A stretch of DNA of 64,000 bases from CBDFHC01 sp965247585 (GCA_965247585.1 CBDFHC010000002.1:410614-474613), one strand, 5' to 3'. Positions 17,255 through 26,363 are shown, numbered from the stretch's first letter. Notes: generated by a model not told the origin, from the letters alone. Made by a program: numbers and translations.

Positions 17255-19708
17255 CTATGTTTGCCGGGAGCGGTAGAAGGCGACAGCGCCGCCGGTGACG
17301 ATCACCAACACTACCACCACCACGACGATGATGATGACCACCAGAGCGGTGCTAACGCCATCCTCGTCATCCACTGGGGTCACAACCGGGGTGGCAGTTG
17401 GCGTGGGCGCCGGCGGCTGGGTAGCCGTGGGTGTGGGCGCCAACGTGGCAGTGGGTGTGGGAGCGGGCGCGGTAGTAGGCGTGGACGTGGGCGCCGGCGC
17501 GGTGGTAGGCGTGGGAGTAGCCGCGGGCTCAGACGTCCGGGTGGGCGTTGGCCTGGGGGTGGCGGTAGGCGCAGGCACCATGGTTGGCGTTGGGGTGGGA
17601 GCCACCGTAGGCGTGGGTGTAGGAGTAGGCAGCGGAACTGAGCCAACGCTCAAGGCTTGGATTAACCTGTCGATTCTTATGTCGTGGTTGCCTTCTGTGG
17701 TGGCGAAGGTCATGGAAACCGGCTTGCTCTTGCCAGCGGGCAGTGAGACAGCCTGTGTGGCCTCTATGACGTCGTCCAGCCACAGGTTGGTCTGATAGAT
17801 CCGGTCTTGTTCAGTAACGTTCTTTACCCGAACCTGGACGGAAATCTCCCCACCTTCCACCGGCGATGCAGGCGTTACGGTTAGGTTACTCAACTCAAAC
17901 TTGATGGAGGTGGGTTCCGTATCACCAGTGATGGCGAAGAGGGAGAAACCAGGGACGATGGCGGAGTAGAACACCCGGGTATCCGTCTCGTCTACCCTAG
18001 AAGTCTCGTAGGTTATCCATTGACCGGACGCATCGTCGAACCTGTTAAGGAGGATGGACCACCTGTGGAAGTTGTTGACCTCCATGACCTCTGTCAGCAC
18101 GTAGAAGACGACATTGATCAGGCGGACGTCCTCAGGCTCGGCGCCGTCCATTTCTAGCTTAAAGTACTCAAGCGCAGTTTGGCCGTCGGGAAGAGCAGGA
18201 ACGTCCACGGAGCTAAAGGCAACGTCTTCGACGGTGACGCCCACTTCATCCAATTCTTTGTTGAACTTACCAATGACCGCTTTGATGGGAGCGGGAGAAG
18301 ACACCAGACTAACAAAGTCCAGACCGGCTCCAGTCTTGTAGATGGCTACCCCCGGCGCCGGCCTTACTACGGAAGGCGTCAGGTTCGGATCCGTGGTGAT
18401 AGCGCCAGGAGACGCAAAGGCGGACGCAACCACGTTAGTAATCCGGTTGAAGAGCTGCGTTATGTCCAGTTCCTTAATCTTACCTGGCGGCGTGAAGGAG
18501 AGGGCGTTGATAAGCGGCGCCTGGCCCATCCCGGCTACCAATGCAGCCCGCTCGCTGACCGGGAGAGTGCCCATTATGGCACCGCCAGCGGCAGGTGGGA
18601 CGTTGTTCATGAGCTCCGAAGCCTTTTCAGCCTTGGAGGCGATCAGCGACTTGACAACGGCCGCGCCCCTGGTGGCGGAAGACTTGCCCAGAGCTTTCCC
18701 GGCGGCCTTGATCTCCATCTTGTCGACGACATCGATTGCGTCGGCCTCGTCCAACCCATTCACGAGAGCACCAGCGACTTCGGCAGTAGCCTTCTCCATG
18801 ATCTTCGCCAGCTTGGTGGGATCCTTCTTAACCAAGTTCTTCATGATCTGGAGAGCGACGCTGGGCGCCACGGAGTTAAGAATGGCACTGGCCGACTCAT
18901 CGTCCAGAGCGAGGAAGATATCGGCGGCCTCGGCGATGCCTGCCGACGTGGAGGCTTTGCTCTCAAGTACACCGGCGGCCACAAGCGGGGTCACAGTCTT
19001 AAGGGTTGCCGCCGCATCGTCGGAACTCTGGTCCTCAATTGCCGCAGAGGTGTCGCTTACCTGCGCCGCCTGTTCTTGGGTTATGTCAGCGGTGGTGGTG
19101 GTAACGACCGGCGCGACGACTGAGAAGCTGGCAACAGAGGACTCAAATTTGGGCTTTTCGGTATCACCGGTGTTCAGGGTGACGCCGTATTGGAGCTGGA
19201 GTAAAGTTGTTCCGTACCCGCGGTAGCCATAGCCGTAGCCATAGCCGTAGCCATAACCATAGCCATAACCGTAGCCAAAGAAGACGTCAGGGGTATCCTG
19301 GAGGACCGCCCGGTACCCGTAACCGTAGCCGTAACCGTAGCCCAACGTGGATTCGGTCAGGGGACCCTTGGTGACGGTTAGGGAGAGGTGCGGCTCAGAT
19401 TGGGTTACGGTGCCGTCCGGCAAGAATTTAATTAGCCTGGAAGCCGAGGTGCCAGGGCCGATGATTTGCAGCTCAAAGTCTTGGATAGGCACCAGGTCCG
19501 GAGCAGCGATATCAACAGAAAGGGTGAAGGTCTTGCTATCACCGGCGGTGATGGTGGTGCCATCTAACTGGAGGATGGTCAGAGTGCCGGCACGGACGGT
19601 ACCAGACGTAACCAGGATGATTGCGAGGATCCCGACCACCAACGCAACGGAAATAGCCAAGCCGCGGGACAATGATATTCGTTGGGCTAAACTTTTAGCG
19701 TTGTGCAT
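17255..19708 (-). CDS. Large surface protein: Gly-Tyr repeats, helical array, PGF-type domain, Thr/Pro stalk, C-terminal anchor
   Basis: The 817-residue protein is built in modules. A hydrophobic signal/anchor lies near residues 15-38. A domain with long Gly-Tyr alternation spans about residues 125-170. A long Ala-rich helical region (about 215-430) is reminiscent of MgtE-N/FliG-like helical repeats. Next comes a segment like PGF-pre-PGF domains (NNFHRWSILLNRFD then AIVPGFSLFAITG), a CARDB/Ig-like domain (LTVTPASPVEGGEISVQVRV), a ~75-residue TPTPTP stalk, and a C-terminal membrane helix followed by YRSRQT. It is probably displayed on the cell surface. The ligand and role are unknown. Confidence 0.8.
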   Translation of the reverse strand: MHNAKSLAQRISLSRGLAISVALVVGILAIILVTSGTVRAGTLTILQLDGTTITAGDSKTFTLSVDIAAPDLVPIQDFELQIIGPGTSASRLIKFLPDGTVTQSEPHLSLTVTKGPLTESTLGYGYGYGYGYRAVLQDTPDVFFGYGYGYGYGYGYGYGYGYRGYGTTLLQLQYGVTLNTGDTEKPKFESSVASFSVVAPVVTTTTADITQEQAAQVSDTSAAIEDQSSDDAAATLKTVTPLVAAGVLESKASTSAGIAEAADIFLALDDESASAILNSVAPSVALQIMKNLVKKDPTKLAKIMEKATAEVAGALVNGLDEADAIDVVDKMEIKAAGKALGKSSATRGAAVVKSLIASKAEKASELMNNVPPAAGGAIMGTLPVSERAALVAGMGQAPLINALSFTPPGKIKELDITQLFNRITNVVASAFASPGAITTDPNLTPSVVRPAPGVAIYKTGAGLDFVSLVSSPAPIKAVIGKFNKELDEVGVTVEDVAFSSVDVPALPDGQTALEYFKLEMDGAEPEDVRLINVVFYVLTEVMEVNNFHRWSILLNRFDDASGQWITYETSRVDETDTRVFYSAIVPGFSLFAITGDTEPTSIKFELSNLTVTPASPVEGGEISVQVRVKNVTEQDRIYQTNLWLDDVIEATQAVSLPAGKSKPVSMTFATTEGNHDIRIDRLIQALSVGSVPLPTPTPTPTVAPTPTPTMVPAPTATPRPTPTRTSEPAATPTPTTAPAPTSTPTTAPAPTPTATLAPTPTATQPPAPTPTATPVVTPVDDEDGVSTALVVIIIVVVVVVLVIVTGGAVAFYRSRQT
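19213..19341 (-). repeat. In-gene hexanucleotide repeat encoding Gly-Tyr
   Basis: Two tracts (about 19213-19277 and 19311-19341) repeat the unit GGCTAC/GGTTAT on the coding strand, giving alternating Gly and Tyr. The third-base variation shows the amino-acid pattern is under selection rather than being a fresh DNA-level expansion. Slippage at such tracts could change tract length between strains. Confidence 0.75.
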
Positions 19709-19723
19709 CAGTTAATTGACACA

Positions 19724-19758
19724 GGAAACCCGCACCGCAGCTACGCTGGCGGGTTTCC
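19724..19758 (-). other. 5'-leader hairpin upstream of the surface-protein gene
   Basis: A perfect 10-bp stem (GGAAACCCGC / GCGGGTTTCC) with a 15-nt loop lies 16 bases before the ATG at 19708. There is no T-run after it on the minus strand, so it is not a good terminator. A possible promoter (TTGACT, then TAAGTT 17 bp later) lies just upstream near 19765-19790. No clear ribosome site precedes the ATG, so the stem may affect translation or mRNA stability. The rest of 19760-19988 contains no gene. Confidence 0.4.
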
Positions 19759-19988
19759 GCAACTTATCACAGGCCCCTAGCTAAGTCAAGGGGAAAACTC
19801 CACGGGTTGAAGAAGTTCGCAAGCATCGGGCCGCAATCTGATATTCTCGAAATCGAGGGCGTGACAAACCTTTGTAAAGCGCATTATGTATAGTAAACTG
19901 TGCCGATTCCGCAGGGGGGCTGCGCCTTAGGCGCGGCTGGCTTACGCGAGTTAAGTGCCTCCAGAAACGGACCCAGTGCAGTTGCGTT

Positions 19989-21407
19989 TCAGGACACCAG
20001 AGGGCGTTGTTGAGACCAGGGTCTTGCTTGCTCAAATGCCGCTGAAGCCCGCAATACCGTGGCTTCCTCTCCGCGCCGGCCGATGATGTGAAGACCAATG
20101 GGCATACCTTCACTAGAGAACCCGCACGGTATGCTGGCAGCGGGTTGCCCGCTAAGGTTGAAAACGGGCGTGAACGGAAGGTAGTCCCACCTTGGGAAGA
20201 CCTCTCTGCCAGCTATGCGCGTTGGAAACTGGCCGACGGGGAATGCGGGCACGGCCATTGTAGGCGTCAGCAGCAAATCGTATTCGCCCATAAGCGTGTC
20301 CAGATTGCTTCGCATGACCTGGACGCTATGTAGGGCTCTAGCATAGTCAGCCCCAGAAACTGATTTACCCCGCTCCATGCTATCGCGGGCATAGTCAGTA
20401 AACAGGTCACCGTGGGTTTCATACAGCTGGCTATAAGAGGCGTAGGCGTTGGTGGTAAAGATCGCCAGAAAAGGCTCCATAGGGTATTCCAAGGCGAAGC
20501 TGGTCTCCTCCACGGCGCAACCAAGCGATTCAAAGACCATGGCGCCCTCTCGGGCAGAATCTGTCACTTCCGGCTCTACGGCAGCATAGCCTAGGTCCGG
20601 ACTCCAGGCCAACCGAAGACCTCTGACGCCCTCACTGAGTGCGGCGGATAGGTCCGACAGGGGCTCGCGGATGGAGATGGGGTCCCGAGGGTCAAAACCA
20701 GCCAGGACCTGGAGCAGCGCGGCGGCGTCTCGAACATTGTTGGCCATGGGTCCGGACTGGGATGTGAGGTTGGGTGAGGGTTTCCCGAAGCCGCCCACCC
20801 GGGGGACGCGTCCCAAGGTGGGCTTGATGCCGAAGAGGCCGCAGAAGCTAGAAGGGATGCGAATGGACCCGCCGCCATCGCTGCCGATGGAGATGGGGCA
20901 CAGGCCAGCGGCGAGGCCAGCGGCCGCGCCGCCGCTGGACCCACCGCTGGTGCGTTCAGGATTCCAGGGGTTTCGGCAGGCATCACCCAGCCGGTTTTCA
21001 GTGGTGCCGGAGAGGCCGAATTCCGGGGTGTTGGTCTTGCCAAGGGAGATGGCCCCAGCGCTCTTGACCCTAGTCACAACCTCGGAGTCCTGGTCGGCCA
21101 CGGTGTCTTTGAATGCCAGGGACCCCAGGGTGGTACGAACGCCTTTTGTGATTTCCAGGTCTTTTATGGAGATGGGGATGCCGAACAACGGTCCGCCCTT
21201 CTCTCCCCTGGACAGCTTCTCTTCGGCAGCTTTGGCTTCCGCGAGTGCCTGGTCTCCCGTCACGGTGAGGAAGGCGTTTAGCTTCGGATTCAGGTCATCA
21301 ATCCGCCTAAGGTAGAGCTCGGTCAACTCCACGGGAGAGAGCTTCTTGGAGTCCAGCATCTCTCGTAGTTGCCAGGCGGGGGTGAAAGCCAAGTCTCGGT
21401 CGGTCAT
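19989..21407 (-). CDS. Amidase signature-family hydrolase
   Basis: The 472-residue enzyme carries the Ser-Ser-Lys amidase signature: Lys in PISIKDLEIT, the Gly/Ser-rich GGSSGGAAAGLAAGLCP, and IGSDGGGSIRIPSSFCG with the catalytic Ser. It should hydrolyse an amide, but the substrate is open. A GatA role is unlikely, since no gatB or gatC is adjacent. GAGG lies at proper distance from the ATG. An SDR gene lies 82 bp upstream on the same strand, so the two may be cotranscribed. Confidence 0.9.
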   Translation of the reverse strand: MTDRDLAFTPAWQLREMLDSKKLSPVELTELYLRRIDDLNPKLNAFLTVTGDQALAEAKAAEEKLSRGEKGGPLFGIPISIKDLEITKGVRTTLGSLAFKDTVADQDSEVVTRVKSAGAISLGKTNTPEFGLSGTTENRLGDACRNPWNPERTSGGSSGGAAAGLAAGLCPISIGSDGGGSIRIPSSFCGLFGIKPTLGRVPRVGGFGKPSPNLTSQSGPMANNVRDAAALLQVLAGFDPRDPISIREPLSDLSAALSEGVRGLRLAWSPDLGYAAVEPEVTDSAREGAMVFESLGCAVEETSFALEYPMEPFLAIFTTNAYASYSQLYETHGDLFTDYARDSMERGKSVSGADYARALHSVQVMRSNLDTLMGEYDLLLTPTMAVPAFPVGQFPTRIAGREVFPRWDYLPFTPVFNLSGQPAASIPCGFSSEGMPIGLHIIGRRGEEATVLRASAAFEQARPWSQQRPLVS

Positions 21408-21489
21408 GTTGTACCTCAGGCGCCTCTTAATGGAGGATCAGTCCCTCAAGCTATCTGGAGGCGGTTAGGGTGTCAAGCAGGCCGGGTTG

Positions 21490-22302
21490 CTAGACCTGCT
21501 GCTGAGCGAGGGTGCGGTAGGTGACTGGCGTGGTGACGGTGAGTCCCGCATCCACGGGAATGACTATACCTGTTACCCAACGCGACTCGTCGCTGGCCAG
21601 GTAGAGGGCGGCCCAGGCCACGTCCCAGGCAGTGCCTTCGGTACCCAAGGGGGTGGCGTCCCGGCGTTCGCGGCGCAACTGTTCGTCCATTCTGGGCGCA
21701 ACCATGGGGGTGTAGACCAGGCCCGGGGCGATGCAGTTGACCCTGATGCCGTCGCGGCCATGGTCGGCGGCCATGGAGAATGTGAGGCCTATGACGGCGG
21801 CCTTGGAGGTGGTGTAAGGGGTGCTCTGGTGGGCGCGCAGTCCGGCGACGGATGAGATGTTGACGATGGAACCGCCGCCGGAGTCGATCATTTTCGGGAT
21901 GGCGTATTTGCTGGCCAGGACGATACTTTTGACGTTGACTGACATTACCTGGTCCCAGTGCTCTTCCGTAACCTCCAGAACGGTACCGCGGCGAGAGATG
22001 CCCACGTTGTTATCCAGGATGTCCAGCCGGCCAAAGCGGTCGACGGCGGCGTCCACCATGCGGCGGCAATCCTCGGCGCTGGTGACATCGGCGGACACGG
22101 TGATGGCGTCGGCGCCTTCCTCCCTTACGGCGGCCAGGGTTTCCTCGGCACGGGCGGCGACGGCGTCCACAAGCACCAGCTTTGCGCCTTCACGGGCGAA
22201 GAGTATGGAGGCCGCTTTGCCGTTGCCCACTCCGGGGCCGCTGGAGCCGGCGCCGGTGACGATGGCCACTTTTCCCTCAAGCCTGCGGTTACGTTGAATC
22301 AA
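21490..22302 (-). CDS. Short-chain dehydrogenase/reductase
   Basis: The 270-residue protein is a classical SDR with the cofactor motif near VAIVTGAGSSGPGVG, a diverged NNVG instead of NNAG, the catalytic Ser in NISSVAG, and Tyr-x-x-x-Lys in YTTSKAAV. It probably oxidises or reduces an alcohol/ketone with NAD(P). The start is a TTG at 22302 with GAGGG eight bases upstream. This is the last gene of the metabolic segment before the IS1182 element. Confidence 0.9.
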   Translation of the reverse strand: MIQRNRRLEGKVAIVTGAGSSGPGVGNGKAASILFAREGAKLVLVDAVAARAEETLAAVREEGADAITVSADVTSAEDCRRMVDAAVDRFGRLDILDNNVGISRRGTVLEVTEEHWDQVMSVNVKSIVLASKYAIPKMIDSGGGSIVNISSVAGLRAHQSTPYTTSKAAVIGLTFSMAADHGRDGIRVNCIAPGLVYTPMVAPRMDEQLRRERRDATPLGTEGTAWDVAWAALYLASDESRWVTGIVIPVDAGLTVTTPVTYRTLAQQQV

Positions 22303-22483
22303 CAGTTATACCCTCTGTCAAGTGTCCGTGGACTGGTGCGAGATGATATCAGAGGCGGCGTGCGACAGCCGCATTGCTACCAGGCGAAGCGGTCTCATAT
22401 AGGGCAAAGGCCTGCGCGGGAGCGGGAAGGCGCCGAATGAATCCACTCAGAAAGGGTGGTGGTGGGCCTACGTGTACTGTACT

Positions 22484-24132
22484 GAGCCTGTCTCAGAAGG
22501 ACGTCCGTTGGCAGGCTTACTCCGACGCGAAGTATTACGCAGACGATGGGGTGAGGGATAGCTGTCAATGGCCTCAGCTCACGAGACATGACAAGGTTCC
22601 AGACCGTCAGGTAGAGGGTTGAAGATGGAGGGAGGAGCTCCACACCCGGTAGAGGGTGCGCAGGTTGAAGGCGGTGGCCAACATGGTCCACTCGGCCGTC
22701 ACGTTGGCGAGGCCACGCAGCAGGAACCTACGTGCCCTCTGTTGTTCCTTGATGATTCCGAAGACCGGCTCGACCAGCTGCTTTCTCAGCCGGTACGCCT
22801 CTTTGGCGGCTAACGTGGTCCTCCAGGCGCGGTGGCGGCGTAGCACTCCGTCATGGGGCCCTATCGCCAGACTGCGGCCGGTCTCGCGGGCTCTCGTACA
22901 GACTCCGAAGGCCGGGCACGCCTGGCAGACGGCTCCAGAGGCCCGGTACAGACGCAGCGGAACTCCATTCGTATGTTGGATGCGAAGGAACTTGAGCCTC
23001 CGTCCCTGTGGACACGTAAAACTGTCGCTTTGCTCGTCATAGGTGAATCGGTCCTTGTGATACGCGTCTGTGAGGAACCGCTGCCGTGCTTCTGACACCA
23101 CCACCTGCTGGCCTCGCCGGTCGCACTCCGCTAGGTGGCTCACGGCGAAGTAGCCAGCGTCGGCCAATGTCATCGGCACCCTCGTCCCGGTCGTCTCCTC
23201 CGCCTGCTCGACCATCGGCACCAGCAGGGCATTGTCATTGGCCGCATCAACCACGTCCACGGCTGTGACCACCATGCCGGCCGCTTCTCCATCGATCTCC
23301 ATGGGTGAGACCATAGCCTGGGCGTTGTAGCCGGCCACGATGCCCTGCCTGCCCTTCATCAGTCGGGCCTCCGGGTCGGTCAGGTTGATCCGCTTGTGGC
23401 GCTTCTGACTCCCGAGGTCGGCCATCGCCTGCCTCACCCGGTCCCTCAAGACCTCCTTGTCGGCTAACTCTTTTGGCAGATGGGCAACAGGAGCATCCTC
23501 TCCCCCTTCGTTCTGTGCCTCAAGGTCGGCTATCGCCTTCTCGAGACGCTCCAACAGACCACTCAGTCCCACAGCATCATAGCTCCTGTTCACTGAGGCG
23601 TTGGCTACCACCTTCGTCCCGTCCACGGCCTGCACCGCTAGATCCACCAACGCCATGGCCACTGCCGTGCGCACCGAGCGCTCGAACAGCTTCCTCATGG
23701 CGTGCCGATGCCCTTTGTAGAACCGCCACAGAGTGTTGTGATCGGGATGCTGCCACCCGGTCAACCACAGGTACGGAATCTGGTCCCGGCAGGCCGTCTC
23801 CAGCTTCCGGCAGGAGCGCACACCGGTCATGAAGCCGTACAGCCATACACTCAACAGTGCACGGGGATGGTAGGCTGGCGCTCCCAGGACCTCCCCGTCT
23901 ATGTCCACGCCAAGCTCCGCCCAGGCATCTCGACCCACAGCATCGACGAACTCGGCGACGAACCGCGCCGGATGATCCAACGGCAACAACTCGTCAAGCG
24001 TCGGCGGCAACATCCACATCTGCTCTCGGCCCATCGGTCGAAGCGGCATATCAGTATCCCCCCAATTGATCTCGCTTCGAAGGTACACCTGACGACATAC
24101 CCATTGCCAGATCAGACTTCTGAGACAGGCTC
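22484..24132. mobile_element. Complete IS1182-family insertion sequence (1649 bp)
   Basis: The element is bounded by a perfect 16-bp inverted repeat, GAGCCTGTCTCAGAAG, at 22484-22499 and its complement at 24117-24132. The 4-bp TACT occurs directly outside both ends (22480-22483 and 24133-24136), consistent with a target duplication. One transposase gene fills it. It marks the border between the metabolic segment and the accessory region. Confidence 0.88.
22607..24049 (-). CDS. IS1182-family transposase
   Basis: The ~480-residue DDE transposase begins with LRPMGREQMWMLPPTLDELL and shows the family's N-terminal helical domain. The likely catalytic residues are Asp in VQAVDGTKVVANAS, Asp in LADAGYF, and Glu in QLVEPVFGIIKEQQRARR. 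The ATG at 24049 is chosen for a GGGGA eight bases upstream; a GTG at 24088 extends the frame by 13 codons. The gene appears intact, and with the perfect ends the element may still be active. Confidence 0.93.
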   Translation of the reverse strand: MPLRPMGREQMWMLPPTLDELLPLDHPARFVAEFVDAVGRDAWAELGVDIDGEVLGAPAYHPRALLSVWLYGFMTGVRSCRKLETACRDQIPYLWLTGWQHPDHNTLWRFYKGHRHAMRKLFERSVRTAVAMALVDLAVQAVDGTKVVANASVNRSYDAVGLSGLLERLEKAIADLEAQNEGGEDAPVAHLPKELADKEVLRDRVRQAMADLGSQKRHKRINLTDPEARLMKGRQGIVAGYNAQAMVSPMEIDGEAAGMVVTAVDVVDAANDNALLVPMVEQAEETTGTRVPMTLADAGYFAVSHLAECDRRGQQVVVSEARQRFLTDAYHKDRFTYDEQSDSFTCPQGRRLKFLRIQHTNGVPLRLYRASGAVCQACPAFGVCTRARETGRSLAIGPHDGVLRRHRAWRTTLAAKEAYRLRKQLVEPVFGIIKEQQRARRFLLRGLANVTAEWTMLATAFNLRTLYRVWSSSLHLQPST

Positions 24133-24310
24133 TACTGCGAACTTTTCGGCTGGCCGTGAGGCTGTGAACCTAGGTCAACAGCGATCCAGGCGAACTACGT
24201 ACCGATACGTCAGCAGCCACGCTCTTCGGAATGAGCGAACGCTGACGAGTCGCCAGTCCGGGCATCCACCTTGAGGGTTACTGCACGCTGAATTTCTCCC
24301 CTTGATCCGA

Positions 24311-24715
24311 CTATGGATTGATAGTGCTGACGCTCACTGATTGCTCGGTGTGCTTGTCGACGACGACCCGATCTCCAAGTGGCTCTTGAAGTTTGACCTC
24401 AACGGCATCTTGGCAGTCATCGCCACCTCGTAGAAAGGGATGGGAGGAGGCAACGACCTTAACCTGCACGTCGACATCCGTCTCCCGCAACAGCGAAACC
24501 CCCGGGGCCTTGTGGCAGGTGGGGGTAGTGAGTGTGAGAATGTCTGGGTACCACAAGAACCCTTCGACCACGCGCACTTCGCTGCGCAACGTGTATACGC
24601 CGAGGCCGAAGGACAACAAGGCCGCGAAAAGCAGCAACCCACTCACCGCAACCGCGACGATTAGGAGTCCTAGACGGCCGGATAAGAATCTTCTTGAGGC
24701 AGAACTGTTGGTCAC
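24311..24715 (-). CDS. Single-pass membrane protein of unknown function
   Basis: The 134-residue protein has a short basic N-terminus, one membrane helix (about residues 16-42, LGLLIVAVAVSGLLLFAALL) and an outer domain with two Cys (TPTCHKAP, GGDDCQDAV) that may pair. The start is the GTG at 24715, fixed by AAGGAGG just upstream. It is the last gene of the damaged sigma/anti-sigma cluster and lies 48 bp after the disrupted frame. The 175 bp between this gene and the IS1182 end contain no gene. The family was not recognised. Confidence 0.6.
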   Translation of the reverse strand: MTNSSASRRFLSGRLGLLIVAVAVSGLLLFAALLSFGLGVYTLRSEVRVVEGFLWYPDILTLTTPTCHKAPGVSLLRETDVDVQVKVVASSHPFLRGGDDCQDAVEVKLQEPLGDRVVVDKHTEQSVSVSTINP

Positions 24716-24763
24716 AAGGTCCTCCTTTGGTTGGCTGCGCCTTGCCATGCCGTTCGATTGCTC

Positions 24764-25744
24764 TCAGTCAGAACCGCCAATAACCTCGCGATTCGAGCGG
24801 ACCACAGAGGTCGTCATGCTGTTGAAAATGTCCGCCCTAGTCGCATCAGTGAGGTTCTTCTCCGCGACGGCCCGGAGGCCATCGAGAACGGAGTCGGAAG
24901 CTGTGCTCTCCAGTACGACAGTCGTCCTTATCTGACCTGCCTCGAAGTCGAACGAGGTGGAGGCGTCACGCACTTCAGGTGCCCCGAGCACTGCGAAGTG
25001 GACTGCTTCGATCGCCCTTTCGAGTTCCACCTCAGTGAAACCCAGGTCGGTGCGCACTTCGACTGAAACGCCGCTGTGACTCCTGCTGAAGGTGCCGATA
25101 ATGTCGAGTGCTGCCTCGGGAGCGCGGCCCGCGAAACCGACCCACGCGTGATCACCGTCTACGATCTCCGCTCTAGCGAAAGCCTCGGGAGACGCCTAGC
25201 GGATTTTCGCGACCGCCAAGGAGAATCTGTTGTTTCAGGCATACCGATCGATGGCTTCTTGAAGAGATATACCTTCTTCGCTGGCGATGTGCTGCAAGTC
25301 TCTCAACTCCCCGTCACTAGGAGGGTCGTCGATTTCCGGCGCCGCCGCTTCCGGCGGGGGTGTACTCTCCTCTCCTGCGCGGTTGTCAGAAGCCGATCCT
25401 GCCCCTATAGACGCGTCCGTGGACTCAGGATGCGCTTCTTCGCTATCGGTGGAGTACATCGCATCGTTGCTGGTGCCAGGGGCTTTCTCGGATTCGTCGA
25501 CGCCGCCAAAGAACATGATCCCCGGAGTGACCAAGACAACCACGAGGACGCCTACGGCTGCTAGAGACCCAAAGACGACGACTATGTTGCGTCTCATCGC
25601 GCCAAACTCTGCTTTTCCTCGTTGTAGGTCGCGGACGCTTCTCTCGATGCGGGGCCAAAGGTCATGGGCGTCAGACACCGCGGACTGGGCTAGGTCGGTC
25701 AGCCGGTCCCGGTTCAGGAGCTCGTCGATTGGTTGCGCGTTCAT
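24764..25744 (-). pseudogene. Anti-sigma-like membrane gene broken by two in-frame stops
   Basis: One continuous frame of 326 codons is interrupted by TGA at 25235-25237 and TAG at 25196-25198. The 5' part encodes a cytoplasmic segment (MNAQPIDELLNRDRLTDLA), a membrane helix (NIVVVFGSLAAVGVLVVVLV), an acidic linker and a helical motif (EEGISLQEAIDRYA). After the stops the same frame continues smoothly (ASPEAFARAEIVDGDHAWVG, then VEVRTDLGFTEVELERAIEA) to 24764. The TGA sits where a Trp would fit. AGGAGGA precedes the ATG. It follows a sigma-factor remnant, so an anti-sigma or signalling role is likely but unproven. Confidence 0.75.
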
Positions 25745-25753
25745 ATCGTCCTC

Positions 25754-26278
25754 CTACTCTCCGCGTACTATGCCCTGGAGTAGCTGCCTCATACGCGCTC
25801 GTGCGTCATGGCGGTGGCGCTTAACGGTGCCCGGCATGCGTCCGGTTCGCTCGACCATCTCGGCCTCGGACAGATCGAGAAAGTACCGCATCACGACTAC
25901 ACCTCGCTGCGCTGGCGTAAGCCGTTCTAGCGCCTCGTGAACGGCCTTTCGCTCCTCGTTCAGGACTGCGGCAGCCTCCGAGTCGGTCGATTCGTCCCGC
26001 CCTCCCGTGTCCTCTGCGCGGTCAAGGGTCGTCGTCCGGTCCCGCCGTTGGGTCGCCTTGATGGCATCGTTCACGACGATTCTGTAGAACCATGGACCGA
26101 ACGGGCGCGTCGGGTCCGCTGCGTCCTCCCGTAGGCTGTAGTCGGTCATGAGGCTTGGGTCTGAACTGACCCCAGCAACGGGTGCCGCCACGGCCACGGT
26201 GCTGCCCGCGGCTATCACCACCTCCGCCTCCCTCAGCTTGTTGATAATCTCCTCGGGTGTGTGTTTCTTCTTCGCCAT
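25754..26278 (-). pseudogene. Chimeric frame: IS3 OrfA N-terminus fused to a truncated ECF sigma factor
   Basis: The first 39 residues (MAKKKHTPEEIINKLREAEV, then VIAAGSTVAVAA) are the start of an IS3-type OrfA. From residue 40 the protein becomes an ECF sigma factor: RPFGPWFYRIVVNDAIK from the end of region 2, then a region 4 with LTPAQRGVVVMRYF and a helix-turn-helix (MVERTGRMPGTVKRHR). Regions 2.1-2.2, needed to bind core RNA polymerase, are missing. The frame is open, so a chimera could be made, but normal sigma function is unlikely. The membrane partner gene follows with a 9-bp gap. Confidence 0.75.
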
Positions 26279-26343
26279 TTCTTCCCCCTTCTCTGCCCAG
26301 GATCCTAACATCTATCCTGGGCCAGTTTTCGGGGGTCAGGTCA
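26162..26343. mobile_element. Internally deleted IS3-family element (182 bp) with target duplication
   Basis: The ends form an inverted repeat, TGAACTGACCCC at 26162-26173 and GGGGTCAGGTCA at 26332-26343 (11 of 12 matching). GTC occurs directly outside both ends (26159-26161 and 26344-26346), the 3-bp duplication expected for IS3. Inside are only the orfA ribosome site and first 39 codons. It is thus a non-autonomous, MITE-like derivative. Confidence 0.8.
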
Positions 26344-26363
26344 GTCCGTTGTCCATATAAGGC

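Noticed and set aside
17295..17795. Plus-strand frame rich in Val-Gly-Ala opposite the Thr/Pro stalk
   Set aside because: It is the complement of the TPTPTP linker of the surface-protein gene, and its low complexity follows from that. No ribosome site or family features.
19213..19341. Short regular repeats that could suggest a CRISPR array
   Set aside because: The repeats are 6 bp, have no spacers and lie in frame inside a long gene, where they encode Gly-Tyr.
19724..19758. Hairpin before the surface-protein gene as an intrinsic terminator
   Set aside because: There is no T-run on the minus strand after the stem, and it lies only 16 bases before a start codon.
24764..25744. Stop-codon recoding (TGA as Trp) in the sigma-linked gene
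   Set aside because: TGA works as a normal stop for several intact genes here, and a second stop (TAG) follows 12 codons later, so decay is the simpler reading.
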